From NCBI RefSeq assembly GCF_014337925.2, contig NZ_CP143423.1, positions 1,580,501-1,644,500 on the forward strand: DNA of 64,000 bases, written 5' to 3'. This DNA is from Roseobacter fucihabitans (lineage in GTDB: Bacteria; Pseudomonadota; Alphaproteobacteria; Rhodobacterales; Rhodobacteraceae). Position numbers and translations under genes: made by a program. Shown here in pieces: positions 17,514 through 26,812 of the stretch; position 1 is the stretch's first letter; each line of letters begins with the position of its first letter. The notes beneath the pieces were generated by a model. That model searched no databases. It was not told the origin of the DNA and saw only the letters and a program-made list of their open reading frames with translations.

Positions 17514-18938
17514 ATGCCAAAAAACATTCTTATTTTTTCGGATGGTACGGGGCAGCTTGGCGGCATGCGCCCGGATCAGCGTCTTTCGAACATCTATAAA
17601 ATGTATCGTGCGATGCGACCGGGGCCAACATCACCCATCAGCCCTTTTGAACAGGTCTGTTTTTATGATCCGGGTTTGGGCACGGGGGAATCCGGGAGAT
17701 CAAGTCTCAAACGATTGCGCGACGCGGTTTCCGCAGCCCTTGGCACGGGGATCGATGAAAACGTTATCGATTGCTATGAGAAGATCATTTCCTATTACGA
17801 GCCGGGAGACCGGGTGTTGCTGTTTGGGTTTTCGCGCGGCGCTTATACCGTCCGGGCGGTTGCAAATGTCATGAACCTCTGTGGTATCCCGACCGCGATG
17901 CCGGATGGGACGCCCGTGCCACGCCACGGAGACAGGTTGCGCAAGATCGCCAGCGATGCCGTGAATTTCGTGTATAATCACGGAAATGGGTTTTCGCGCG
18001 GGCAGGAGCCTTATTTCAGCCGGCGTGAAGAGTTGGGGCGCAGGTTCCGCCGTAAATACGCCAGTTTCATACCGGGTGCGGCTGAGGATGTCCAAGGCAA
18101 CGTGCAACCCCATTTCATCGGCGTTTTCGACACAGTTGCAGCTCTTGGAAATGGGATCGTCCTCGCGGCTGCGCTGAGCGGAATTGTGGTATTGGTCCTG
18201 GCGCTGATTGGTGTGATCCTGGCGGGGCTGCATTGGGGGGGTGTCGGGGTCCTTGGTGCGGCTTTGGCGTTGATCCTGTATCATTATGCAAAGCTGCGGT
18301 GGTCTCAATTCAAGTATTTTTCGCCTGACCCGGAGCGACCGTTGAAGGTAACGAGATTGCGCGATTGGGCGGGTATCTGGAGACATGGCCATCACGCGGT
18401 CTGGAACCGAAGGAATTACGATAAATGGCTGGATTCGGACGTTCAATTTGCCCGCCACGCGCTTGCAATCGACGAAAACCGCCGCGACTTCCCACGGGTC
18501 AAATGGGGCATGGCTTCCGAGGCCAGAAAGACCACAGGGCGCAAGCCTGCATGGCTCAAACAGATGTGGTTTTCCGGTTGTCACAGCGATGTCGGTGGCA
18601 GTTATCCCGAACCGGAATCGCGGCTTAGTGATATTGCTCTGGGCTGGATGGTTGAAGAGCTGCGCGATTGCGTACCGCAGGTGCAGATCAATGAACAGAT
18701 GCTTCACGTGAGCCCGGATCCGATGGGAATGCAACATGCGGAGACCTTTGTCTTTCGTTTCTGGCGGTTTACGAAAAAATGGCCGGTGAAACCGCGTATT
18801 GTTGATGCCGGGTTTCCGCTGCATCCCTCCGTCTTGACGCGGCTGAATGCTGAAGCGGTGTCGCACTCTGGTGAGATGAAACCTTATAGGCCTGCCCAAC
18901 TGAAGGCCCACCCGGAGATGAAACAGTTTTATGAGTGA
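17514..18938 (+). CDS. DUF2235 alpha/beta-hydrolase with membrane segments
   Basis: Protein of 474 residues in the DUF2235 family, which includes Tle1-type phospholipase effectors of type VI secretion. Visible features: start PKNILIFSDGTGQ, nucleophile elbow GFSRGAYT (Ser107), a likely acid in GVFDTVAALG (Asp206) and a likely catalytic histidine in SGCHSDVGGSYPE (His357). Between residues 215 and 257 lie two hydrophobic stretches (GIVVLVLALIGVILAGL and VGVLGAALALILY), probably a membrane hairpin. No VgrG, PAAR or immunity gene is next to it, so an effector role is not supported. A housekeeping membrane lipase is as likely. Confidence 0.75.
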   Translation: MPKNILIFSDGTGQLGGMRPDQRLSNIYKMYRAMRPGPTSPISPFEQVCFYDPGLGTGESGRSSLKRLRDAVSAALGTGIDENVIDCYEKIISYYEPGDRVLLFGFSRGAYTVRAVANVMNLCGIPTAMPDGTPVPRHGDRLRKIASDAVNFVYNHGNGFSRGQEPYFSRREELGRRFRRKYASFIPGAAEDVQGNVQPHFIGVFDTVAALGNGIVLAAALSGIVVLVLALIGVILAGLHWGGVGVLGAALALILYHYAKLRWSQFKYFSPDPERPLKVTRLRDWAGIWRHGHHAVWNRRNYDKWLDSDVQFARHALAIDENRRDFPRVKWGMASEARKTTGRKPAWLKQMWFSGCHSDVGGSYPEPESRLSDIALGWMVEELRDCVPQVQINEQMLHVSPDPMGMQHAETFVFRFWRFTKKWPVKPRIVDAGFPLHPSVLTRLNAEAVSHSGEMKPYRPAQLKAHPEMKQFYE

Positions 18939-19142
18939 GCTTTCAAAAAGGGTGCCTCGGGGCGTGTCGATGCCCGTTTTGCGCAGGTGTCCTCAGGTCT
19001 TGGAGGGAAGCGACGCAGGGTCACGGACGGTTGGATAATTGCGCTCATCGCATCACGACCAGGACGGTCAATGAGAGGCACCGCCTTGGTTCCACACCAC
19101 GCCCATATTGCAATGCACCGAAAGCGCTGTCACGTCAGAGGC

Positions 19143-20132
19143 TTACGCGATTTTTATGACGGTATTCTCTGCAAGAGACTGCGCGGCGGCATCCGCAAGG
19201 ACCTGAGCGTGCAGCCCATCGCGAATACCCGGCAGGATTGGTTCACCCGCCGCGACGCTTTTTACAAAATGCCCCAATTCAGCCCGATAGGCTGCCGCGT
19301 AGCGTTCCAGAAAGAAATGCTGGGCGGGAGCTTTTTGGAAGCCATGGTGCGTGGCAATCTCAACGGTATTTTCGAGCATATTTTCCGCGCGCAGCAGGCC
19401 CTTGGAGCCATGCACCTCAATGCGCTGATCATAGCCGTAGGTGGCACGGCGCGAGTTGGAAATCTGGCAAATCTTACCGCAAGCCGTACTCAAAGTCACA
19501 GCGGCGGTATCCACATCCCCTACGACGCCGATGTCGGGGTCCACCAGCGCGGCACCAACGGCATAAACGCTGACCGGTTCCGCGCCCAATAAGAAACGCG
19601 CCATATCCAGGTCATGGATCATCATGTCGCGGAAAATGCCCCCGGAGCTTTTGATATAGCTGAGCGGTGGCGGGGCGGGATCGCGCGACAGGATCGTGAC
19701 GATTTCCACATCCCCGATGTCGCCCTGCATGATGCGGGCGTGAAGCGCGGCGAAATTGGGATCAAACCGGCGGTTGAAGGCGGTCATGAAGGGCACGCCC
19801 GCCGCCTCAACCATCGCCATGCAGGTTCGGATACGGTCGGCGGACATATCCACCGGCTTTTCGCAAAAGATGGCTTTACCCGCTTGCGCGGCGGCATGGA
19901 TCAGGTCGAAATGCGTATCCGTCGGGGTGCCGATGATCACCGCATCCACATCCGCGCTGGCAATCAGCGCCTCGGGCGACAAGACCTGCGCACCGGTATT
20001 CGCGGCCAGCGCCTCCGCGGGTTCGACAAAGGCATCGGCCACTGCGGTCACTCTTGCAGCGTCGATCTGGCTGATCGAGCGCGCGTGAACCTGTCCGATG
20101 CGCCCGCACCCCAAAATCCCGATGTTCAGCAT
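19143..20132 (-). CDS. iolG: Inositol 2-dehydrogenase
   Basis: Gfo/Idh/MocA oxidoreductase of 329 residues that oxidises myo-inositol to scyllo-inosose with NAD+. The Rossmann motif GILGCGRIGQVHA is at residues 5-17, the catalytic-lysine motif FCEKPVDM near 94-101, and the IolG-type segment IFRDMMIHDLDMARFLLG near 165-182. It is the last gene of the leftward operon iolD-C-B-aldolase-iolG; only one base separates it from the aldolase stop codon, and AAGGAG precedes the ATG. Confidence 0.9.
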   Translation of the reverse strand: MLNIGILGCGRIGQVHARSISQIDAARVTAVADAFVEPAEALAANTGAQVLSPEALIASADVDAVIIGTPTDTHFDLIHAAAQAGKAIFCEKPVDMSADRIRTCMAMVEAAGVPFMTAFNRRFDPNFAALHARIMQGDIGDVEIVTILSRDPAPPPLSYIKSSGGIFRDMMIHDLDMARFLLGAEPVSVYAVGAALVDPDIGVVGDVDTAAVTLSTACGKICQISNSRRATYGYDQRIEVHGSKGLLRAENMLENTVEIATHHGFQKAPAQHFFLERYAAAYRAELGHFVKSVAAGEPILPGIRDGLHAQVLADAAAQSLAENTVIKIA

Positions 20133-20133
20133 G

Positions 20134-20964
20134 TCATGCTCCTTTGAACCCTTTCAAAACCGTGCGTGTGGCCGCGACCAGCGGGTCATGGGTGTCCTTG
20201 AGGATCGCCACGCGGTCAAAACGGTCGGGATCGCTGTTTATCGCCACGCGCAGGGCCGCACCGAAGGCCATCCGCAATTCGGTGCCGATGTTGAATTTGC
20301 ACACAGACGAGCTGCGTGACAGCAGGCGGCGTTGTTCCAGCGGCACGCCGGAGCCACCGTGAATGACCAGCGGCACGGTTGTCACCGCCTCGATAGCGCG
20401 GATGCGATCCAGATCGAGCCCGCCTTCCTTATCTTGCTGCAAATGCACATTGCCGACCGATATGGCCATGGCATCCACACCCGTGTCGCGCGCAAATTCT
20501 GCGGCCTCTTCCGGGTCCGTCCCGGCGGAGGATTCACCCCCCGCATAACCGACAAAACCGATCTCGCCCTCACAGGAAACGCCCGCCTTATGCGCCATTT
20601 CGGCAATGGCTGCGGTTTGCGCGATGTTCTGAGCCAGCGGCTTGCGCGACCCGTCAAACATGATGGAGGTAAATCCGCTCTCAATCGCGATTTTGCACTC
20701 TTCAATCGTATAGCCATGATCCAGATGCGCCACCACGGGCACGCTGGCCAATTCCGCCAGATGCCGGAACATCGCCCCCAGGATCGGCAAGGGTGTGTGC
20801 GCTCGACAGGACGGGCCGGCTTGCAGGATCACGGGGACTCCCTCGGCTTCTGCGGCGGCCACATAGGCGCGCATATCTTCCCAGCCCAAGGTCACCAAAC
20901 CGGCCACTGCATGGCCGTTTTTCAGAGCGGGTTGGAGCACATCCGCGAGGGTCGCCAGTGTCAT
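20134..20964 (-). CDS. Class II fructose-bisphosphate aldolase family protein (IolJ-type role)
   Basis: Zinc-dependent class II aldolase of 276 residues. Motifs are VVAHLDHGYT (zinc histidine), SIMFDGSRKP, CEGEIGFVGY, LVIHGGSGVP and FNIGTELRMAF near the C-terminus. Within this operon it most probably cleaves 2-deoxy-5-keto-gluconate 6-phosphate to dihydroxyacetone phosphate and malonate semialdehyde, the IolJ step; this is inferred from the neighbours. Its start overlaps the iolB stop (ATGA). Confidence 0.83.
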   Translation of the reverse strand: MTLATLADVLQPALKNGHAVAGLVTLGWEDMRAYVAAAEAEGVPVILQAGPSCRAHTPLPILGAMFRHLAELASVPVVAHLDHGYTIEECKIAIESGFTSIMFDGSRKPLAQNIAQTAAIAEMAHKAGVSCEGEIGFVGYAGGESSAGTDPEEAAEFARDTGVDAMAISVGNVHLQQDKEGGLDLDRIRAIEAVTTVPLVIHGGSGVPLEQRRLLSRSSSVCKFNIGTELRMAFGAALRVAINSDPDRFDRVAILKDTHDPLVAATRTVLKGFKGA

Positions 20965-21803
20965 TTGAACTTCGCTACCATATCCATGATGCCCGGAATG
21001 GTGTGGAGTTGTTCAGCATGTGTGGGCTGAAAATATTGCTTCAGGCTGCGCTGTGACAAACCGCCCAGAATGGTGAAATAATACATCTCATAGCCCGGCA
21101 AAACGGCGCAAGGGTGATAGCCCTTGTCGATCATGATCGTTGACCCATCGACGATGTGATAGGCATCCCCGGCTCTACCTTCCTCGCGCTGCAACATCTG
21201 CACGCCCGAGCCGTAGTTCGGTTTGAATCGGAAATTATACGTTTCGTCATGGCGGGTTTCTTCAGGCAAACGGTCCGTGTCATGTTTATGCGAGGGAAAG
21301 CCAGACCAGCCGCCTTGGCCCACGGTATAAAGTTCGCTGACCAGCAAACGGCCAACCTTGTCGTGATGGCTCGCGCCAAGGATATGTTTGATTTTACGAT
21401 GGGTTTTTGTGTCATCCGAGCCGTATTGCACCTTGTCGAGCCCGTCTGCGCGCACGTCAAACGGCTCCAGCACCTTGTCATATTTCGCGCCCGCAATGAA
21501 GGTTTCGGTGGCATCGCTCAGGCAGGTGATGCGCACCCGCGCGCCCACAGGGACGTAAACGCCTTCGGGCTCGCCATCCCAGACATCGACCGTGCGATTG
21601 CCCAGTTTCGCAAAAGCCGCGCCCTCCACATCGACATCCACAGTACCCGTCGCAGGCACGATGCAGGTCTCATATCCGGGCACAGCATATTCAAACACTT
21701 CACCCTTCCTGAGCTTCACGATATTGAAGTAATTGAGCGGTACAAGGTCGTGATCCGCACCGACAATCGGTTTGTTCTGGTTGTCATAAGGCGCAATATG
21801 CAT
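20961..21803 (-). CDS. iolB: 5-deoxy-glucuronate isomerase
   Basis: IolB, 280 residues, converts 5-deoxy-glucuronate to 2-deoxy-5-keto-gluconate. The bicupin signature is clear: SGFPSHKHDTD and EETRHDETYNFRF carry the metal-binding histidines and glutamate, followed by DGSTIMIDKGYHPCAVLPGYEMYY. AAGGAAA precedes the ATG. It lies between iolC and the aldolase, with 11 bases to iolC and a 4-base overlap with the aldolase. Confidence 0.93.
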   Translation of the reverse strand: MHIAPYDNQNKPIVGADHDLVPLNYFNIVKLRKGEVFEYAVPGYETCIVPATGTVDVDVEGAAFAKLGNRTVDVWDGEPEGVYVPVGARVRITCLSDATETFIAGAKYDKVLEPFDVRADGLDKVQYGSDDTKTHRKIKHILGASHHDKVGRLLVSELYTVGQGGWSGFPSHKHDTDRLPEETRHDETYNFRFKPNYGSGVQMLQREEGRAGDAYHIVDGSTIMIDKGYHPCAVLPGYEMYYFTILGGLSQRSLKQYFQPTHAEQLHTIPGIMDMVAKFK

Positions 21804-21814
21804 GGCGTTTCCTT

Positions 21815-22792
21815 TTAGCTCTCTGTGGGGCCGGGGTGTGTGGCCAGAAAATCTTCGAGGCCCTTGGTGTCGGGCATGGCGGGGGCGCAGCCGGTTTTTG
21901 CGACCACGATAGAGGCGCAGGCAGACCCGCGCAAAACGGCGTCTTTCATCGCGCGCCCCTCGGACAGTCCAGCCAGAAAACCGGCCATAAAACTGTCGCC
22001 CGCCCCGGTGGGCTTGACCGCTTGGACCGGATAGATACCGGTGCGCAATTCCGTGCCATCCGCAAAGGTGATCGCGCCCGCGTGACCCATTTTATAGATC
22101 ACAATCGCCGCCGTTGTCGCGGCCAAGGCACGCGCCTTGTCGAGGCCCTTGTCGATGTCGCCTGCCATGAAGCCGAACTCTTCGTCATTGCCGACGATGA
22201 CGTCCGACAGGGCACCGGCACGTGACAACACATCTTCGGCAACCTCGGGGGTGGGCCAGCTATAGGGGCGGTAATCCACGTCGAAAATGATCGGCAGGCC
22301 TGCGGCGCGCGCCAGTTCAAAGGCGCGGAACGCGGCAGAGCGGGAGGGTTCAGCAGCAAAGACCGTTCCAGCCGTGATCAAAGCGCCAAAGCGGGTGTAA
22401 TCCACGGCTTCGACATCGTTTAGGTTCATTTGGAAATCAGCGGCATTATTGCGATAGATCACGCTTTGATGGTTGTCGACGCGCGTTTCATATACCGCGA
22501 GCGATGTGCGTTCCTCGCCGCTGATGCGCGACACATAGGTGCGCTCGACGCCGTAGCGATCCAATTGCCCCTCGCAATACCAGCCCACCGCGTCATCGGA
22601 AACGGACGTCACAAGTGCAGCCTTGCAGCCCAGTTTCACCAGCCCAGCGGCGATATTGGCGCTGCTGCCGCCCATGCCCACGACCATGGTTTCAGCATCG
22701 CGCGTGGAGGTGCCCGCAGGCTCGGGGCACAGGTCCATGCCGACGCGCCCAACCACCAGAAAGTTACGCTGTGCGATCCCCTCAAGCGTCAT
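21815..22792 (-). CDS. iolC: 5-dehydro-2-deoxygluconokinase
   Basis: PfkB-family kinase of about 325 residues that phosphorylates 2-deoxy-5-keto-gluconate. It has the PfkB N-terminal GMGGSSANIAAGLVKLG and the C-terminal anion hole and catalytic base PTGAGDSFMAGFLAGL. The ATG at 22792 overlaps the iolD stop (TGATG); a GTG one codon earlier is possible. It is the second gene of the leftward inositol operon. Confidence 0.9.
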   Translation of the reverse strand: MTLEGIAQRNFLVVGRVGMDLCPEPAGTSTRDAETMVVGMGGSSANIAAGLVKLGCKAALVTSVSDDAVGWYCEGQLDRYGVERTYVSRISGEERTSLAVYETRVDNHQSVIYRNNAADFQMNLNDVEAVDYTRFGALITAGTVFAAEPSRSAAFRAFELARAAGLPIIFDVDYRPYSWPTPEVAEDVLSRAGALSDVIVGNDEEFGFMAGDIDKGLDKARALAATTAAIVIYKMGHAGAITFADGTELRTGIYPVQAVKPTGAGDSFMAGFLAGLSEGRAMKDAVLRGSACASIVVAKTGCAPAMPDTKGLEDFLATHPGPTES

Positions 22793-24660
22793 CACACGCC
22801 CTTTCGCTGTTTGTCACGGCTGGCTTCCCAATCTTTGTGCGCCGCCGTCACCTTGGGGTTGTCGCTGACATGGGGCGTGCCGACCTCCCACCAGGTGTGG
22901 CCCTGCGTGGTCCAACCATCATAGGCGTCCACCTTCATAACGATTACATGGGTGCGCGGGCTGGCCTTGGCGCGCTTGAAGGCTTCGCCTAATTCGGCGG
23001 GGCTGGAGACCGTTTCGGCAATCGCACCCTGCGCTGCCGCATGGGCTTCAAAATCCACGCCAAAGGGTTCCGGAATGGTCGGGCAATCCGCGATCAGATT
23101 GTTGAAGCTTTCGTTGCCGGTGTTGTTTTGTAACTTGTTGATCACTGCAAAACCGCCATTGTCGAGCACAAGAATGATCAATTTCTTCTGGCTGAGCACC
23201 GAGGAATAGATATCAGAATTCAACATCATATAAGACCCGTCGCCGACAAAGACGATGGTATCCTTATCCGCCTCGCGCTCCACCTGGGCGATCCTTGCTC
23301 CCCAGGCCCCGGCGATTTCATAGCCCATGCATGAGAAGCCAAATTCCACATCCACCGTCCCAAATCCCAAGGTGCGCCAATTGGCGGTGACTTCGGCGGG
23401 TAACCCCCCGGCGGCGGCAACCACCCGGTCGCGCGGATCGCATAGCGCGTTCACCACGCCAATCGCCTGCGCATAGGAATTAGGCCGATTGCCATGCGCC
23501 ACGTTGTCGGCGACATAAGCGTCCCATTTCACGCGTTCTGATTGCGCAAATGCCACCCAATCGGGGGGTGTTTTGTATTCGAGGCCTTTTGCCATCGCCA
23601 AAAGGCTGGTTATCGCGTCCCCGACGATGGGCAAAGAGCGGTGTTTTGCAGCGTCATGGCGGGCTGCATTGAGTGAGATGATGCGCGCATCCTTGGCAAA
23701 GGCCGTCCAGGAGCCTGTCGTGAAATCCTGTAGGCGGGTGCCGACGGCAAGGATCACGTCTGCGGCCTCGGCGATGGTATTGGCGCTGTCTGATCCCGTC
23801 ACGCCGATGGGTCCGATGTTGAGCGGATGATCGTTCAGCAGGTTGGCCCGACCGGCAATGGTTTCAACGACCGGGATGTGATGCGCCTCAGCAAATTGCG
23901 TCAACTCAGCCACCGCGCGGGAATATTGCACGCCCCCCCCGGCGATGATTATCGGGCGTTTGGCGGATTTCAGCAGCTCAACCGCATCCGCGATTTCCGC
24001 CGGATCAGGGGTCAGCCGCCGGATACGGTGCACCTTCTTCTCAAAGAAAACAGCTGGATAGTCATAGACCCACCCCTGTACATCCTGCGGCAGGCCCAGG
24101 AAGGCTGGGCCGCAATCCGCCGGATCGAGCAGGGTCGCAAGGGCGGCGGGCAGCGATTGGATGATTTGTGCGGGATGCGTGATCCGATCCCAGTAGCGCG
24201 ACACGGGCCTGAAGGCGTCATTCACGCCCAAGGTCGGATCGCCAAAGTTCTCCATCTGTTGCAACACCGGGTCGGGCAGGCGGGTCAGAAACGTATCGCC
24301 ACACAGCAAAAGCATCGGCAGGCGGTTGGCATGCGCCAATGCCGCCGCCGTCAACAGGTTCGACGTGCCCGGACCGGCGCTGGCCGTGCAAAACATGAAC
24401 CGCTGGCGCAGCCATTGTTTGGTGTATCCGGCGGCGGCAAACCCCATGCTCTGTTCGTTCTGCCCGCGAAAAAGCGGCAATGCGTCCTGAACGCCATAGA
24501 GAGCCTCGCCAAGACAGGTAACATTGCCATGCCCGAAAATGCCAAAGCCGCCGCCACAAACGCGCATTTCCGCACCGTCAACTTCAATAAACTGATTGGC
24601 CAGCCAGCGAATGGTGGCCTGCGCCGTAGTCAGGCGAAGGGTGTCTGATGTGGATGTCAT
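22792..24660 (-). CDS. iolD: 3D-(3,5/4)-trihydroxycyclohexane-1,2-dione hydrolase
   Basis: Thiamine-diphosphate enzyme of 622 residues that opens the inositol ring. Visible are the N-terminal pyrimidine-binding domain with MRVCGGGFGIFGHGN, the middle domain, and the ThDP motif GDGSYMMLNSDIYSS followed about 25 residues later by LDNGGFAVINKLQ. It is the first gene of the leftward operon. GAGGAGG lies about 11 bases before the ATG. Its promoter region, shared with the divergent oxidoreductase, contains the perfect TTGCAACCGGTTGCAA palindrome. Confidence 0.93.
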   Translation of the reverse strand: MTSTSDTLRLTTAQATIRWLANQFIEVDGAEMRVCGGGFGIFGHGNVTCLGEALYGVQDALPLFRGQNEQSMGFAAAGYTKQWLRQRFMFCTASAGPGTSNLLTAAALAHANRLPMLLLCGDTFLTRLPDPVLQQMENFGDPTLGVNDAFRPVSRYWDRITHPAQIIQSLPAALATLLDPADCGPAFLGLPQDVQGWVYDYPAVFFEKKVHRIRRLTPDPAEIADAVELLKSAKRPIIIAGGGVQYSRAVAELTQFAEAHHIPVVETIAGRANLLNDHPLNIGPIGVTGSDSANTIAEAADVILAVGTRLQDFTTGSWTAFAKDARIISLNAARHDAAKHRSLPIVGDAITSLLAMAKGLEYKTPPDWVAFAQSERVKWDAYVADNVAHGNRPNSYAQAIGVVNALCDPRDRVVAAAGGLPAEVTANWRTLGFGTVDVEFGFSCMGYEIAGAWGARIAQVEREADKDTIVFVGDGSYMMLNSDIYSSVLSQKKLIILVLDNGGFAVINKLQNNTGNESFNNLIADCPTIPEPFGVDFEAHAAAQGAIAETVSSPAELGEAFKRAKASPRTHVIVMKVDAYDGWTTQGHTWWEVGTPHVSDNPKVTAAHKDWEASRDKQRKGV

Positions 24661-24736
24661 TGAGCCAAGGCCTCCTCAGAAAATTCGACAGGCGGATAAA
24701 ACCATCTTGCGGGATTTCGAATCCCACGATACTGAT

Positions 24737-24754
24737 TTTGCAACCGGTTGCAAA
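24737..24754. promoter_or_regulatory. LacI-type operator in the iolD / oxidoreductase divergent promoter
   Basis: Perfect 18-base palindrome with core TTGCAACCGGTTGCAA. It lies 76 bases upstream of iolD and 29 bases upstream of the GTG start of the divergent gene. The same core recurs at 29039-29060, upstream of the inositol importer, which defines a two-site regulon for the LacI protein encoded at 27960-28958. Confidence 0.85.
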
Positions 24755-24783
24755 TTGAATTTCCAAATAGGGGGAAGCCCACA

Positions 24784-25878
24784 GTGCCTCAGATCGGAAT
24801 TGGTATCCTTGGGGGTGGCTACATGGGCAAGGCCCATGCGGTGGCCATGTCTGCGGTTGGCGCGGTGTTCAATACGACGTTGCGTCCGAGATTGGAAATG
24901 GTCTGCGCGTCCTCGAGGTCGAGTGCTGATACATATCGCGAGGCCTATGGGTTTGAGCGCGCAACGGGCGATTGGATGGAACTGGTCGACGACCCGCGGG
25001 TCGAGGCGATTATCATCGCATCGCCACAAGAAACACACCGTGCGGTGGCCGAAGCCGCTTTCAAACTCGGCAAGCCTGTGTTTTGTGAAAAACCACTGGG
25101 GGCATCGCTTGAAGACAGTGCCGCGATGGTCGCTGCCGCACAAGCTGCGGGCGTGGTCAACATGGTCGGGTTCAATTACATTCGCACCCCGGCCAGCCAG
25201 TTTGCCCGCCAGTTGATCGCACAAGGCGACATTGGCGATATCACCTGGTTTCGCGGTGAGCATACTGAGGATTTTTACGCCGATCCCGACACGCCCGCGA
25301 CCTGGCGCACCCAGGGTCGCGCCAATGGCACAATGGGCGATCTGGCCCCGCATATGGTCAATGCGGCGCTGGCCTTGATGGGGCCGGTCACGCGGGTCAT
25401 GGCCGAGATTGAAACCGTCCATAAAACCCGTCCGGGCGGTGCAGTCGATAATGATGACCACGCGCAGATGATGTGTCGTTTTGCCAATGGAGCGATGGGG
25501 CAGATGTATTTCAGCCGCATCGCCACGGGGCGCAAGATGGGCTATGCCTATGAAATATCGGGCACAAAAGGTGCTATTCGGTTCGATCAGGAAGATCAGA
25601 ATGCGATCTGGCTTTACCGGATGGAGGGACCTGAAGCGGGGCGCGGGTTCACCAAGATTCTGACCGGTCCGGCGCATCCCGATTATCTGCCGTTTTGCCA
25701 GGGACCCGGGCATGGGACGGGCTATCAGGATCAGATCATCATTGAGGCGCGTGATTTTCTGCACGCGATTGAAACGGGCGAAAACCTCTGGCCCACGTTT
25801 CAGGATGGGCATGACGTGAATTGTGTGATTGATGCGGCATTTCGCTCGGCGCGGGCACAATCCTGGCAAAATATTTAA
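24784..25878 (+). CDS. Gfo/Idh/MocA oxidoreductase of the inositol island
   Basis: NAD(P)-dependent oxidoreductase of about 364 residues. Rossmann motif GILGGGYMGKAHA at about residues 7-19; catalytic-lysine motif VFCEKPLGA near 100; GTMGDLAPHMVNAALALMG carries the likely catalytic Asp/His pair. I chose the GTG at 24784 (VPQIGIGIL) because GGGGGAA lies about 7 bases upstream; the longer TTG-initiated frame begins inside the operator. With iolE-like and a third such enzyme downstream it forms a rightward operon. Candidate substrates are scyllo- or D-chiro-inositol or an inosose isomer; this is not resolved by sequence. Confidence 0.8.
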   Translation: MPQIGIGILGGGYMGKAHAVAMSAVGAVFNTTLRPRLEMVCASSRSSADTYREAYGFERATGDWMELVDDPRVEAIIIASPQETHRAVAEAAFKLGKPVFCEKPLGASLEDSAAMVAAAQAAGVVNMVGFNYIRTPASQFARQLIAQGDIGDITWFRGEHTEDFYADPDTPATWRTQGRANGTMGDLAPHMVNAALALMGPVTRVMAEIETVHKTRPGGAVDNDDHAQMMCRFANGAMGQMYFSRIATGRKMGYAYEISGTKGAIRFDQEDQNAIWLYRMEGPEAGRGFTKILTGPAHPDYLPFCQGPGHGTGYQDQIIIEARDFLHAIETGENLWPTFQDGHDVNCVIDAAFRSARAQSWQNI

Positions 25879-25906
25879 TCGGTATAGGCGGAGGAAAGGT
25901 CTCCAG

Positions 25907-26800
25907 ATGACAATCAGAATTGGCAATGCACCCTGCTCGTGGGGGGTCGAATTTGCGGATGATCCGCGTAACCCGTCTTGGCAATCGGTGCTCAAGGACT
26001 GCGCGGCGGCGGGGTATAAGGGCATCGAACTGGGGCCTGTGGGCTTTATGCCGGAAGACCCGGCAATTTTGGGCGATGCACTGGCCGAAAACGGTCTTGA
26101 ATTAATCGGTGGCGTGGTGTTTCGCCCGTTTCATGAGGTCGAGGCCTGGGCGGATGTGCTGGATGGTGCGACAAGGACCTGCAAGGCGCTGAGCGCGCAT
26201 GGGGCGCGGCATCTGGTGTTGATCGATTCGATTTCACCGCGCCGAGCGCCGACCGCTGGTCGTGTGTCTGAGGCGGAACAGATGGAGGCCGCGGAATGGG
26301 CCGCCTACCGCGACCGGATCGCAACAATCGCGCGGATGGGAGCGGAGGAATATGGCCTGAGCGTGGGTATTCACGCCCATGCTGGGGGCTTCATCGATTT
26401 TGAACCGGAACTGGAACGCTTGCTGGATGAGGTGGATGAAAACATCCTGAAAATTTGCTTTGATACCGGGCATCATTCCTACGCGGGTTTTGATCCGGTT
26501 GCCTTTATGAAACGGCATATAACGCGCATTTCCTATATGCATTTCAAGGATATTGACCCGACCGTCAAAGCGGATGTGATCGCCAAGCGAACCGGATTTT
26601 ATGATGCCTGCGGGCAGGAGATTTTTTGCAATCTGGGGCAGGGGGATGTTGATTTTCCCGCTGTGCGTCAGGTGTTGCTTGATGCGGGGTTTGAGGGCTG
26701 GTGCACGGTTGAGCAGGATTGCGATCCGATGCTGGACCCTGACCCCGTTGGGGATGCCCGGGCGAACCGTGAATATCTTGAATCTATTGGTTTTAAATAA
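25907..26800 (+). CDS. iolE: Inosose dehydratase-like TIM-barrel protein
   Basis: Xylose-isomerase-like TIM barrel of 297 residues. It starts MTIRIGNAPCSWGVEF, resembling the IolE opening, and carries metal-ligand segments GIELGPVGFM, VGIHAHAGGFI, CFDTGHHSYAG, YMHFKDIDP and WCTVEQDCD. IolE removes water from scyllo-inosose to give the substrate of IolD, and no other dehydratase is present in the island. GGAGGAAAGG lies upstream of the ATG at 25907. It is the middle gene of the rightward operon. An inosose isomerase (IolI-like) is the main alternative. Confidence 0.75.
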   Translation: MTIRIGNAPCSWGVEFADDPRNPSWQSVLKDCAAAGYKGIELGPVGFMPEDPAILGDALAENGLELIGGVVFRPFHEVEAWADVLDGATRTCKALSAHGARHLVLIDSISPRRAPTAGRVSEAEQMEAAEWAAYRDRIATIARMGAEEYGLSVGIHAHAGGFIDFEPELERLLDEVDENILKICFDTGHHSYAGFDPVAFMKRHITRISYMHFKDIDPTVKADVIAKRTGFYDACGQEIFCNLGQGDVDFPAVRQVLLDAGFEGWCTVEQDCDPMLDPDPVGDARANREYLESIGFK

Positions 26801-26812
26801 GGAAACCGGCGT

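Noticed and set aside
17700-18911. A 403-codon minus-strand frame opposite the DUF2235 gene
   Set aside because: The plus strand has complete catalytic motifs and a start site; the minus-strand product is Arg/Pro/His-rich without family features.
17514-18938. Type VI secretion effector locus
   Set aside because: DUF2235 alone is not enough: no VgrG, PAAR, Hcp, adaptor or immunity gene lies nearby.
24676-26025. A 449-codon minus-strand frame opposite the oxidoreductase gene
   Set aside because: It is the mirror of a clearly recognised Gfo/Idh/MocA gene plus the iolE start, and its translation has no recognisable motif.
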